Assembly: GCA_017614185.1 (NCBI GenBank)
Contig: JAGACI010000206.1
Span: forward strand, 1-18,836
Direction of reading: 5' to 3'
Origin: Lachnospiraceae bacterium
GTDB lineage: Bacteria; Bacillota_A; Clostridia; Lachnospirales; Lachnospiraceae
DNA: 18,836 bases
Shown: piece after piece, positions 6,838 through 15,494 of the stretch
Position numbering within the stretch: the stretch's first letter is position 1
Layout of the letters: each line of letters opens with the position of its first letter
Program-made: the position numbers and the translations under genes
The notes under the pieces: generated by a model
Told to the model about the DNA's origin: nothing
Seen by the model: the letters and a program-made list of their open reading frames with translations, nothing else
The model's database searches: none

Positions 6838-8802
6838 ATGAATAAAGGTAAATATTATATTACAACCGCCATTGCCTACACATCGGGCAAGCCTCATATA
6901 GGCAACAGTTACGAGATTGTTTTGGCGGACGCAATAGCAAGATACAAGAGAAAAGACGGATACGACGTATTTTTCCAGACCGGTACCGATGAACACGGTC
7001 AGAAGGTAGAAATAAAGGCAGCAGATGCCGGAGTTACTCCCAAGGAATTTGTCGATGATGTAGCCGGACAGATCAGAGGAATCTGTGATTGCCTCAACTG
7101 TTCTTATGATAAGTTCATCAGAACCACAGATACAGATCACGAGAAACAGGTTCAGAAAATCTTCAAGAAACTTTACGATCAGGGAGATATTTACAAAGGA
7201 GCTTACGAGGGTCTTTACTGTACACCCTGTGAATCCTTCTGGACTGAGTCACAGCTCGTGGACGGCAAGTGTCCTGACTGCGGAAGAGAGGTTAAGCCTG
7301 CCAAAGAGGAAGCTTACTTCTTTAAGATGAGCAAGTATGCCGACAAGCTTATCGAGCATATCAATACTCATCCCGAGTTTATACAGCCGGTATCCAGGAA
7401 GAACGAGATGATGAACAACTTCCTTCTTCCCGGACTTCAGGATTTATGTGTATCCAGAACATCCTTTAAGTGGGGTATTCCGGTAACATTCGACGAGAAA
7501 CACGTAGTTTACGTATGGCTTGATGCCCTCACAAACTACATAACCGGAATCGGATATGACGCCGACGGTAATTCTACGGAGCAGTACAAGAAGTACTGGC
7601 CTGCAGACCTTCACCTTATCGGTAAAGATATAGTCAGATTCCATACTATTTACTGGCCCATTTTCCTCATGGCTTTAGGTGAGCCGTTACCTAAGCAGGT
7701 ATTCGGACATCCCTGGCTCCTTGCCGGCGACGGTAAGATGAGTAAGTCTAAAGGAAATGTAATATACGCTGATGATCTTTCTAACTTCTTTGGAGTGGAT
7801 GCTGTAAGGTACTTCATGATTCATGAGATGCCTTTCGAGAACGACGGTTCCATTTCGTGGGAGCTTATGACAGAGAGAGTTAACTCAGACCTTGCCAATG
7901 TACTTGGCAACCTTGTAAACAGAACAATCTCCATGAGTAACAAATACTTTGGCGGAGTTGTGGAGGACAAGGGCGTTAAGGACGCGGTTGACGAAGACTT
8001 GAAAGCAGTAGCAACCGGTACATATGACAAAGTGGCTTCCAAGATGGAAGACTTGCACGTTGCCGATGCAATTACCGAAATCTTTGCTTTGTTCAAGAGA
8101 TGCAACAAATACATCGACGAGACAGAGCCCTGGGTACTTGCCAAGGATGAAGCCAAGAAGGACAGACTTGCAACTGTGCTCTACAATCTTTGTGAAAGTA
8201 TTACTATCGGAGCTTCTCTTCTTTGGCCTTATCTTCCCGAGACGGCTGAGAAGATTGTTAAGCAGTTAAATACCGAGCTTAGAGATTTTGATACACTTAA
8301 AACCTTTGGCCTTTATAAGAACGGCAATAAGGTGACTGAAACTCCCGAAATTCTCTTCGCAAGACTTGATATTAAGGACGTACTTGCGGAAGCAGAAAGA
8401 ATCGCCGAGATTCAGAAAGCGGAAGCCGGTGTGACCGAGGAAAAGGAAGAAGGCGGAATAGACATCCCTGCCAAGGATGAAATTGAGTATGGTGACTTTG
8501 ACAAACTTCAATTCCAGGTTGGCGAGATAATTGCCTGCGAGGAGGTTAAGAACTCCAAGAAACTTCTTTGCTCACAGGTTAAAATCGGAAGTAAGGTAAA
8601 ACAAATTGTATCAGGAATCAAAGCCTACTATAAGCCCGAAGAGATGGTTGGCAAGAAGGTAATGGTTTTGGTTAATTTAAAGCCTGCAAAGCTTGCAGGA
8701 GTTGTATCGGAAGGAATGCTTTTATGCGCCGAGGATGAGAACGGTAATCTTGCTCTCATGACACCGGAAAAAGATATGCCGGCAGGCGCTGAGATCTGTT
8801 AA
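6838..8802 (+). CDS. metG: Methionyl-tRNA synthetase with C-terminal tRNA-binding domain
   Basis: MetG charges tRNA-Met, including the initiator, with methionine in the cytosol. The 654-residue class I enzyme has the HIGH-type motif HIGN (20-23), one zinc knuckle made by Cys128, Cys131, Cys145 and Cys148 (Thermus-like single-knuckle form), and KMSKS at 300-304. The anticodon-binding helices follow (about 350-500). Residues about 554-654 form an EMAPII/Trbp111-like tRNA-binding domain (QFQVGEIIACEEV, GKKVMVLVNLKPAKLAGVVSEGM), which in this family dimerises the enzyme and helps bind tRNA. The ATG at 6838 has AGAGG 7 bases upstream. The leader is only 64 bases, too short for a T-box or SAM riboswitch, but it carries the nested hairpin listed above. 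Confidence 0.97.
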   Translation: MNKGKYYITTAIAYTSGKPHIGNSYEIVLADAIARYKRKDGYDVFFQTGTDEHGQKVEIKAADAGVTPKEFVDDVAGQIRGICDCLNCSYDKFIRTTDTDHEKQVQKIFKKLYDQGDIYKGAYEGLYCTPCESFWTESQLVDGKCPDCGREVKPAKEEAYFFKMSKYADKLIEHINTHPEFIQPVSRKNEMMNNFLLPGLQDLCVSRTSFKWGIPVTFDEKHVVYVWLDALTNYITGIGYDADGNSTEQYKKYWPADLHLIGKDIVRFHTIYWPIFLMALGEPLPKQVFGHPWLLAGDGKMSKSKGNVIYADDLSNFFGVDAVRYFMIHEMPFENDGSISWELMTERVNSDLANVLGNLVNRTISMSNKYFGGVVEDKGVKDAVDEDLKAVATGTYDKVASKMEDLHVADAITEIFALFKRCNKYIDETEPWVLAKDEAKKDRLATVLYNLCESITIGASLLWPYLPETAEKIVKQLNTELRDFDTLKTFGLYKNGNKVTETPEILFARLDIKDVLAEAERIAEIQKAEAGVTEEKEEGGIDIPAKDEIEYGDFDKLQFQVGEIIACEEVKNSKKLLCSQVKIGSKVKQIVSGIKAYYKPEEMVGKKVMVLVNLKPAKLAGVVSEGMLLCAEDENGNLALMTPEKDMPAGAEIC

Positions 8803-8831
8803 CGGGGACAAACATTAAGGGAGGATAGCGA

Positions 8832-10526
8832 GTGAAGACATTGTCACAAAAAATGAAAAATGTGATAGCTGTCATTACGCTTGCTATCCTTTTTGTTTCT
8901 TTCGTCTTATCCATTATAAGGGATGAGAAGAGAGAGACAGAGGTTCCAAACCTTGAACTTATCGACCATTGGGACCTTGAATCCAAAGATCTCGATCTTA
9001 AGGATGTCTCCTTGACCGAGACCAGGTTTGAGACTTTGATGAGGGGAGACATTGTCACAATAAGCACGGTTCTTCCCGACCCCGGAATAAAGAATCCGAT
9101 GATGCGTTTATACACGAGTCATTGCAGCGTCGAAGTCTTTTTGGATAATGAAGAAATTTATGAATATGGCGTAGAGAGAACCATAAACAATAAGTTTATC
9201 GGATATGGATTCCTCTACTTTGCACTTCCATATGACTATGCCGGCAAAAAGCTTACAATCAGGTATATGTCATCGGAATCTATAGATACCAATTCTTTGA
9301 GAGCTCCCACCATCTATGATTCAACGGTAATGATGGTGAACTATGCCGCAGTCAACAAAAGGCTTTTATCCATGAATATGTTCCTTATGGTAATGGGAAT
9401 CGGCCTTATGATTTTCGGACTGGTTTTGCAGATAATGAAGCAGAACGCTTTAAGGCTTGCTTCGGTCGGCGGCTTTGCACTCTCACTGTCACTTTGGTCA
9501 ATGTGCAGCTATCATCTTACCGATATCTTCACAAATGACATGCTCTTTAAGAATTACGTGGAGTATTATTCACTCTTTGCCGCTCCTTTGTTTTTCTTAA
9601 TATATTTCTGGACGGATTTAAAGAACAGAGACACATTGTCAATAAGAGCAACCTATAAGTCGCTGGTTGTATCTCAGGTTCTTTTCATTATTGTTGTAAC
9701 GATTACACATATGACTGACAAGCTTCACGTTTCGGCTGCAATCTGGGGACAGATTGTGCTGATAGTTATCGAAGCAATAGGCATTCTTATGGTTTGTATC
9801 AACGATATAATCCACAAGTCCTTTACGTCGAAGCCTCTGTTCCTTGGTATTGTTTCAATTACGTTCTTTGCTCTGGCGGATGTTGTTCTTTTCGTAGTTC
9901 AAAAGACAAGAATAGAAACCAACGAAAGACACTTCTCATCCATAACATGCATGGGCGGAATCCTCTTTGTTGTATGCCTTGTCTGGGCTTACTTTAAGGA
10001 GTACGAGGATGCAAAAGAGGATGCAATCAAGACAGAAGCTCTTCAGAAACTGGCTTACACGGATCCTCTGACAGGAATTCCGAACAGAAGACAGTTTGAG
10101 GATGAACTTAAAGAGATGGAGAGCGGAAAAGAGGATTATGCTCTTGTTGCGGTTGATGTAAACGGACTTAAGCATATAAACGATACTCTCGGACATGACA
10201 TGGGCGACCTTCTTATTATGTCGATGGCGGATTGCTTAAAGAAGACATTCGGACCGAAGACATTGATAGCCAGAATGGGCGGAGATGAGTTCGCCGCAGC
10301 TGTTACTAAACTTGAATATATAGATATGGACAGTCTTATGTGGAAGCTTCAATCCGAGATTGAGATTAAGAATGAGGAGCATCCGCAGTTAAATATAAGC
10401 GCGGCATTTGGCTACTGTAAGCGCAGCGAGTATCCTGATATGGATGCAAAGGAGATATACAGAATAGCAGACTCAAGAATGTATGTAAGAAAAGCTCAAA
10501 TGAAAAGAGAGGGGATACACACATGA
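8832..10526 (+). CDS. Membrane GGDEF protein with 7TM receptor-like sensor (diguanylate cyclase)
   Basis: A predicted inner-membrane diguanylate cyclase of 564 residues, which would make c-di-GMP from two GTP. Segment order: a hydrophobic anchor (about 9-28); an extracytoplasmic beta-rich region (about 35-175, including RGDIVTISTVLPDP and VEVFLDNEEIYEYG, resembling 7TMR-DISM extracellular domains); about seven membrane helices (about 180-390); and a cytoplasmic GGDEF domain (about 400-560). The catalytic loop ARMGGDEF (480-487) is intact, as are DPLTGIPNRR and VDVNGLKHINDTLGH. The I-site RxxD expected just upstream is replaced by GxxT, so product inhibition at that site is not predicted. It starts at GTG 8832, 7 bases after AAGGGAGG. 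It follows metG by 29 bases and its stop overlaps the next start by four bases (ATGA). Confidence 0.9.
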   Translation: MKTLSQKMKNVIAVITLAILFVSFVLSIIRDEKRETEVPNLELIDHWDLESKDLDLKDVSLTETRFETLMRGDIVTISTVLPDPGIKNPMMRLYTSHCSVEVFLDNEEIYEYGVERTINNKFIGYGFLYFALPYDYAGKKLTIRYMSSESIDTNSLRAPTIYDSTVMMVNYAAVNKRLLSMNMFLMVMGIGLMIFGLVLQIMKQNALRLASVGGFALSLSLWSMCSYHLTDIFTNDMLFKNYVEYYSLFAAPLFFLIYFWTDLKNRDTLSIRATYKSLVVSQVLFIIVVTITHMTDKLHVSAAIWGQIVLIVIEAIGILMVCINDIIHKSFTSKPLFLGIVSITFFALADVVLFVVQKTRIETNERHFSSITCMGGILFVVCLVWAYFKEYEDAKEDAIKTEALQKLAYTDPLTGIPNRRQFEDELKEMESGKEDYALVAVDVNGLKHINDTLGHDMGDLLIMSMADCLKKTFGPKTLIARMGGDEFAAAVTKLEYIDMDSLMWKLQSEIEIKNEEHPQLNISAAFGYCKRSEYPDMDAKEIYRIADSRMYVRKAQMKREGIHT

Positions 10527-11458
10527 AGAAAAAAGATTTCTACTTTGAATCCAGAGACAATCACTCAAAGGTACATGCCGTAAGATGGCTTCCCGATGAT
10601 GAAAATGTCAAGGCAATCCTCGTTGTTGTTCACGGAATGGCCGAGTATATAGAAAGATACGAAGGCCTTGCGCAGTATTTCACCGACAGGGGTTACCTTG
10701 TAACAGGTATCGATAACCTCGGACACGGCAAGTCAATAAGAGATGATAAGAATCCCGGGTACTTTGCGCCTGTTGATCCCGCTACTGTTGTTGTAAGGGA
10801 TGTACACAGACTAAAGAAGCTAACCCAGGAAGAGTACCAGAGAGTTCCCATTGCGATACTCGGACACAGCATGGGCTCATTCATTGTAAGAAACTATATC
10901 ATAAGATACGGAACCGGAGTTGATTGCGCAGTTATCATGGGTACCGGCGCTCAGCCTTCGGTTGTTCTCGGAGCCGGCAAAACCGTAGCGGGACTTCAGA
11001 AGTTATTCATGGGTGATAACCATAAGAGCAATCTCTTAAACGGAATGGCATTTGGAGCATATCTAAAGAGAATTCCCGACAAAGAGACCGCTTTTGACTG
11101 GCTTTCCGTTGATAAAGAGAATGTTCAAAAATATATCGCTGACCCGTTATGCGGCTTTACCTTCCCTGTAAACGGATTCAGAACATTGTTTGAGCTTATT
11201 AAAAGATGTCAGGATCCCAGCAATATTTCAAAGATACCGGAGAGCCTTCCCATTCTTGTAATTGCCGGAAAGGAAGACCCTGTAGGTAACTATGGAAAAG
11301 GTCCCGAGAGTGTTTACAAGACCTACAAAAATGCAGGAATCAAGGATGTGGAGCTCGTGCTTTACGACGGCTTAAGACACGAGATTATGAACGAGGCCGA
11401 GAAGGATAAAGTGTTTGAGGACATCTTCAGATTCGTTGACTCACGCACTTGTAAATAG
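10523..11458 (+). CDS. Alpha/beta hydrolase, monoacylglycerol-lipase-like (Hydrolase_4)
   Basis: A 311-residue serine hydrolase of the lysophospholipase/monoglyceride-lipase type, predicted to cleave an ester of a lipid or small molecule. The oxyanion segment VVHGMAEYIERYEGLA (35-50) and DNLGHGKS (64-71) are family hallmarks. The nucleophile elbow is GHSMG with Ser116, the acid is probably Asp252 (AGKEDPVG) and the histidine is His286 (YDGLRHEIMNE). It has no signal peptide and should be cytosolic. The ATG overlaps the stop of the upstream GGDEF gene by four bases, so the two are translationally coupled, an uncommon pairing that may mean a shared membrane-lipid or signalling role. The substrate cannot be read from the sequence. 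Confidence 0.9.
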   Translation: MKKKDFYFESRDNHSKVHAVRWLPDDENVKAILVVVHGMAEYIERYEGLAQYFTDRGYLVTGIDNLGHGKSIRDDKNPGYFAPVDPATVVVRDVHRLKKLTQEEYQRVPIAILGHSMGSFIVRNYIIRYGTGVDCAVIMGTGAQPSVVLGAGKTVAGLQKLFMGDNHKSNLLNGMAFGAYLKRIPDKETAFDWLSVDKENVQKYIADPLCGFTFPVNGFRTLFELIKRCQDPSNISKIPESLPILVIAGKEDPVGNYGKGPESVYKTYKNAGIKDVELVLYDGLRHEIMNEAEKDKVFEDIFRFVDSRTCK

Positions 11459-11477
11459 GAAGATTTTCCTATATAAT
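11449..11477 (+). promoter_or_regulatory. Predicted sigma-A promoter before the small GNAT gene
   Basis: TTGTAA (11449-11454), a 17-base spacer and a perfect TATAAT (11472-11477) overlap the 3' end of the hydrolase gene. The predicted start near 11484 gives a leader of about 22 bases containing AGGA. This probably opens a new unit running into the DUF624 and second GGDEF genes. Confidence 0.65.
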
Positions 11478-11505
11478 CAATTTGATGCGGTAACAGGACA
11501 CGTTA

Positions 11506-11982
11506 ATGAATTCAGACAGAGTAATTAAGGTAAGACCTGCGAGCGTAGATGACTGGCAACCCGCCATGGATCTTGCATGGAGAACATTCCTTAAGTATGA
11601 CGCGGCGGATTACACAAGGGAAGCTGTTGACAGCTTTAAAGATTTTGTGACCGACAATGCTTTGTATCGAAACTTTTGCGAGGGACGATATCCTTTGTTT
11701 GTCGCTCTTCACGAAGGAAGAATAATAGGCCTTATCAGTCTTAGAAATCACAATCACATATCCCTTCTTTTTGTAGATGGGAATTATCATAGGAAGGGCA
11801 TCGGGAGTGCCCTTGTGAGATACATCGGTGAGTATCTCGTAAATGAAGAGAAAATAAACTGTGCCACGGTTTTTGCGGCGCCTTATGCCTACTCTTTTTA
11901 CAGAGCGGAAGGCTTTAAGGAGATAGGAAGCGAGACCGAGAGGGAGGGCATGGTCTTCACTCCCATGGAAATCAATTTTTGA
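11506..11982 (+). CDS. GNAT family N-acetyltransferase
   Basis: A single-domain 158-residue acetyltransferase of the Acetyltransf_1/10 type, predicted to acetylate an unknown amine with acetyl-CoA in the cytosol. It opens with the family start IKVRPASVDDWQPAMDLAWRTF, has the core strand LFVALHEGRIIGLISLR, and the acetyl-CoA P-loop FVDGNYHRKGIGSALV (89-104) with the RxxGxGxA-type signature RKGIGSA. It ends with YAYSFYRAEGFKEIGSE, the usual helix-strand near the C-terminus. The ATG at 11506 follows AGGA by 7 bases and lies just downstream of a well-formed promoter. The DUF624 gene starts 17 bases after its stop, so co-transcription is likely. No substrate-specific motif is recognised. Confidence 0.88.
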   Translation: MNSDRVIKVRPASVDDWQPAMDLAWRTFLKYDAADYTREAVDSFKDFVTDNALYRNFCEGRYPLFVALHEGRIIGLISLRNHNHISLLFVDGNYHRKGIGSALVRYIGEYLVNEEKINCATVFAAPYAYSFYRAEGFKEIGSETEREGMVFTPMEINF

Positions 11983-11999
11983 GAGGTTAATCTGAAGTT

Positions 12000-12719
12000 A
12001 TGAAGTTTTTAAATATAGACAGTCCTTTGATGCGCTTTTTGTCAAGAATGGGAGATTTGATGCTCCTTAATATTCTTACGGCTATTCTTTGCCTGCCTAT
12101 CATTACTGCCGGAGCTGCCATTACGGCGCTTCATTATGTAAGCCTTAAGATGGTAAGAGGCGAAGAAGGCTACATCTTCAAGGATTACATGAGATCATTT
12201 AAACAGAATTTTAAACAGGCCACAGCTATCTGGGCGATTGGTTTGGTTATAATTCTTATTTTTGTGGGAGATTATTATATTCTCCTTAATGCCGAGAACG
12301 TTCCGCAGGGACTGGGAATGATTATCCTTGCGGTTTCCATTATCGTATTTGTTGTATCGAGATACATTTTCCCGGTACTTTCTCACTTTGAGAATACTAC
12401 ATTAAAAACAATTAAAAACGGTGTGTTTATGAGCCTTATGGCTGTGCCCAAGGCTTTTTGCATGGCTATACTTGAGATTACTCCGATTGTGTTGCTTTAC
12501 TTTACGGTAAGGGTTATGCCTTTGGTATTGCTTTTCGGTATATCTCTTCCCGCATATCTCGGAGCTATGCTTTATAACACAACATTCAAAAAATTTGAGC
12601 CCGAAGACGAGAACAAACCGACTTCGGACGAGGAATTCCATGTCGTAATGGATGAGGAAATTCCTGAAGAGGGTACTATAGAAGGGTCTGAAACTGATAA
12701 AGAAGAATCTCGGGATTAA
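12000..12719 (+). CDS. DUF624 (YesL-like) membrane protein
   Basis: A 239-residue integral membrane protein of the DUF624/YesL family. In Firmicutes these often sit among carbohydrate ABC transporter and sensor genes, but no biochemical role is established. The N-terminal segment LMLLNILTAILCLPIITAGAAITALHYV (about 20-47) matches the family pattern. Further hydrophobic helices lie near 76-97, 104-126, 145-170 and 172-192. A strongly acidic cytoplasmic tail (199-239, rich in Glu and Asp) follows. The ATG at 12000 has only a distant GAGAGG (11981-11986), so initiation may be inefficient or coupled to the upstream gene. The next gene begins 21 bases after the stop. Confidence 0.85.
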   Translation: MKFLNIDSPLMRFLSRMGDLMLLNILTAILCLPIITAGAAITALHYVSLKMVRGEEGYIFKDYMRSFKQNFKQATAIWAIGLVIILIFVGDYYILLNAENVPQGLGMIILAVSIIVFVVSRYIFPVLSHFENTTLKTIKNGVFMSLMAVPKAFCMAILEITPIVLLYFTVRVMPLVLLFGISLPAYLGAMLYNTTFKKFEPEDENKPTSDEEFHVVMDEEIPEEGTIEGSETDKEESRD

Positions 12720-12740
12720 AGATTCTAAGGGTATTTGTGG

Positions 12741-14219
12741 ATGAGCAAGAATAGAAGGGGTAAATTAGAGTATTTATGGTATTTGGCCATTGCAATAGTG
12801 ATGGTATTTATTTTGCTGTCCATAAGAAAGTTTACAAAGACTGCTCAAACCAGAGCATCTGTTAAAGTCGAGGATTATTTCAAAACAGAAGTGGAAAAGA
12901 CTGCCACTTCTTTCTCCGATGAATTCATCAATACAATTCAAACACAAAAAACCATGGCTTCATTTCTTGGAGTCGAGGCTTCAATGTGGGAAAATGAGAA
13001 AATCAATCTTTCCCAATCCTTCAGAGAAAACACAAAAGCAATAAGAACAGCGATAGTCAATGCAAAGGGTTCCGGTGTCGACAGTAACGGAAGCCGTATC
13101 AGTATTGCCGAAACGGATTACTTTAAGAATCTTGAAGAAGGCAGGCACTTCTATGTGACAGAGGATAACGGCCTTATTACATTGAAGAAATCAATAGTGA
13201 TTGTAACTCCTTACATATATACATATGGTGAACTCGGAGGATATATCATTTCGGTTTATGACGCCTCAGAGTTCAGCCCCGAGAATCTGGATTCGGCGTT
13301 TGATAAGACCAATTTCTTTGGAATTATCGATGCTGACGGTCAGTGTATCCTAAACTATGGCGTTAAGAATGCAGCTGCTTTGAATACCGAAGGAATGTGG
13401 ACCGGAATCAAGAGACTTACCGGAAGCGATGCAATTGTCGATGAAATCGATGGCAAATCCAAAACGGATACGCAGCTTTTATATGTTAAAGGTTCTTCAA
13501 ACTCTAACCTTTATATCATCACTCCTTCGGAATTGGACGATTTACGTCTTGTGGTATGCGTTAACTCAGGTTACTATGACACGCTTAAGAGGCGCGAGTG
13601 GCAGGACGCAAACATGATTGCATGGGAGATTGGATTTTTAACAACCGTATTCTTTGCAATGTTCCTTGCCTTCATGGTAATCAGAAGAGTAAAAGAGAAA
13701 AACAGCAAGGAAGAACTTGAGGTTAAGGCAGATACCGATCTTCTTACGGGCCTTTACAACAAGATGGCTACCGAGAAGCTCATTAAGAACTATATAGCAC
13801 AGAACCCGACGTCACAGTGTCTCTTCATTATTCTTGACCTTGATAATTTCAAGAATATTAACGATACGCTCGGACATGCTTTCGGTGATGAAGTTTTACA
13901 GTATCTTGGAATGAGGCTTTCATCCCAGTTCAGAGTAACGGATATCGTCGGAAGAGTCGGCGGCGATGAGTTTATGATATTCCTTAAGAATATGAAGATT
14001 GAGGACATGGAGGCTGAGGCCAGAAAGATGTCCAGATTCTTTAACAACTTCCAGGTCGGAGAGTACACGAAGTTCTACGCGACCGCAAGTATGGGTGCCG
14101 CAGTCTTCCCCAAAGACGCAAATACTTTCGAAGGTTTGTACCGTGCAGCGGACAATGCACTCTATGAAGCTAAGAAAAATGGCAAAAAACAGCTCGTTTT
14201 TTTCAGCAAAGGTAACTAA
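12741..14219 (+). CDS. Membrane diguanylate cyclase with extracytoplasmic Cache-like sensor
   Basis: A 492-residue GGDEF protein predicted to make c-di-GMP. A membrane helix (about 12-28) is followed by a large extracytoplasmic region (about 30-290). Helical and beta segments there (FFGIIDADGQCILNYG, LYIITPSELDDLRLVVCV) suggest a double-Cache-type ligand sensor. A second membrane helix (about 294-314) and a cytoplasmic GGDEF domain (328-492) follow. The catalytic motif GRVGGDEF (404-411), DTDLLTGLYNK and DLDNFKNINDTLGH are intact. RVTD at 398-401 is a complete RxxD inhibitory site, so feedback inhibition by c-di-GMP is expected. The frame extends to TTG 12735, but the ATG at 12741, 9 bases after AAGGG, is the better start. 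It follows the DUF624 gene closely. The sensed ligand is unknown. Confidence 0.9.
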   Translation: MSKNRRGKLEYLWYLAIAIVMVFILLSIRKFTKTAQTRASVKVEDYFKTEVEKTATSFSDEFINTIQTQKTMASFLGVEASMWENEKINLSQSFRENTKAIRTAIVNAKGSGVDSNGSRISIAETDYFKNLEEGRHFYVTEDNGLITLKKSIVIVTPYIYTYGELGGYIISVYDASEFSPENLDSAFDKTNFFGIIDADGQCILNYGVKNAAALNTEGMWTGIKRLTGSDAIVDEIDGKSKTDTQLLYVKGSSNSNLYIITPSELDDLRLVVCVNSGYYDTLKRREWQDANMIAWEIGFLTTVFFAMFLAFMVIRRVKEKNSKEELEVKADTDLLTGLYNKMATEKLIKNYIAQNPTSQCLFIILDLDNFKNINDTLGHAFGDEVLQYLGMRLSSQFRVTDIVGRVGGDEFMIFLKNMKIEDMEAEARKMSRFFNNFQVGEYTKFYATASMGAAVFPKDANTFEGLYRAADNALYEAKKNGKKQLVFFSKGN

Positions 14220-14369
14220 AGATTTGATTCAGTGTACAATTTGACCAATCTTTTAAAAAATCTTTGTTGAATAGTGGCATAGCCTAAAGGAACCGCCATA
14301 ATATATACTTTTAACAGTGGCTGGGGTTACGCCCCGAATTATAAGTAAAACTTTTAGGAGGATACTGTA
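14220..14369 (+). other. Leader/intergenic region before the MsmK-type gene
   Basis: This 150-base gap has no coding frame. It contains -10-like hexamers (CATAAT 14297-14302, TATACT 14304-14309) without a good -35 at normal distance, a weak 7-bp stem just after the upstream stop (14218-14224 with 14247-14253), and a small TGGGG/CCCCG hairpin with a TTACG loop (about 14324-14336). TAGGAGGAT at 14354-14362 is a near-ideal ribosome binding site. A promoter for the next gene probably lies here, but I could not fix it. Confidence 0.45.
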
Positions 14370-15482
14370 ATGGCAGGATTAAAAATGAAAAACATTACCA
14401 AGGTTTATCCCAACGGTTTTGAAGCTGTTAAGGATTTCAACCTTGAGATTGAAGATAAAGAGTTCATTATCTTCGTAGGACCTTCAGGATGTGGTAAGTC
14501 CACAACCCTTCGTATGATCGCAGGACTTGAGGATATTTCATCCGGTGAGTTATGGATCGGAGATAAGCTCGTTAACGACGTAGAGCCTAAGGACAGAGAT
14601 ATCGCAATGGTATTCCAGAACTACGCTCTTTATCCTCATATGTCAGTTTATGACAACATGGCATTCGGTCTTAAATTAAGAAAGCTCCCTAAGGACGAGA
14701 TCGACAAGATGGTTAAGGAAGCAGCTAAGATTCTTGACTTAACTCCCCTTCTTGATCGTAAGCCCAAGGCTCTTTCCGGTGGACAGAGACAGCGTGTAGC
14801 TATGGGACGTGCTATCGTTCGTAACCCTAAGGTATTCCTTATGGACGAGCCTCTTTCAAACCTTGATGCTAAACTTCGTGTACAGATGAGAATTGAGATC
14901 GCTAAGCTTCACCAGAGACTTGGCACCACCATCATCTACGTTACACATGACCAGACCGAGGCTATGACACTTGGTACAAGAATCGTAGTTATGAAGGACG
15001 GTGTTATCCAGCAGGTTGACACACCTCAGAACCTTTACGAGAAGCCTCAGAACCTCTTCGTTGCAGGATTCATGGGATCACCTCAGATGAACTTCCTTGA
15101 TGCAACAGTTAAGGTTACAGGCGAGACAGCAAACCTTGAGATCGGTGGACATTCTATTCCTCTTCCTCCCGCTAAGTCCAAAAAGCTTATCGAGGGTGGT
15201 TATGACGGAAAGGTTGTTACATTCGGTATCCGTCCTGAGGACGTATATGATTCTGAGATGTTCATTGAGACATCACCTCAGAGCGTATTCGAGTCTACAG
15301 TTAAGGTATATGAGCTTCTTGGTGCAGAAGTATTCTTATACTTTGATCTTGCTGACTTCCCTATCACTGCAAGAGTTGACTCTCGTACAACATCAAGACC
15401 CGGCGACAGCATTAAGTTCGCTCTTGATATCGAGAAGATTCACGTATTCGATAAGGATACAGAGCAGGTTATCACAAACTAG
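14370..15482 (+). CDS. msmK: Sugar ABC transporter ATP-binding protein (MsmK/UgpC type)
   Basis: A 370-residue CUT1-family ATPase that powers import of oligosaccharides. In Gram-positives such orphan ATPases often serve several permease pairs. The nucleotide-binding domain has Walker A GPSGCGKST (37-45), Q-loop Gln83, signature LSGGQRQ (135-141), Walker B VFLMDE (155-160), the D-loop SNLD and His193 in the switch. The C-terminal part (about 240-370) is the OB-like regulatory domain of MalK/UgpC proteins. Start ATG 14370 follows a near-perfect AGGAGG. No permease or binding-protein gene is adjacent and a terminator follows, so it is a stand-alone unit. Strong codon bias (CGT, GTT, CTT) suggests very high expression. 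MsmK versus UgpC naming cannot be settled from sequence alone. Confidence 0.94.
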   Translation: MAGLKMKNITKVYPNGFEAVKDFNLEIEDKEFIIFVGPSGCGKSTTLRMIAGLEDISSGELWIGDKLVNDVEPKDRDIAMVFQNYALYPHMSVYDNMAFGLKLRKLPKDEIDKMVKEAAKILDLTPLLDRKPKALSGGQRQRVAMGRAIVRNPKVFLMDEPLSNLDAKLRVQMRIEIAKLHQRLGTTIIYVTHDQTEAMTLGTRIVVMKDGVIQQVDTPQNLYEKPQNLFVAGFMGSPQMNFLDATVKVTGETANLEIGGHSIPLPPAKSKKLIEGGYDGKVVTFGIRPEDVYDSEMFIETSPQSVFESTVKVYELLGAEVFLYFDLADFPITARVDSRTTSRPGDSIKFALDIEKIHVFDKDTEQVITN

Positions 15483-15494
15483 TTTGAAACCTAT

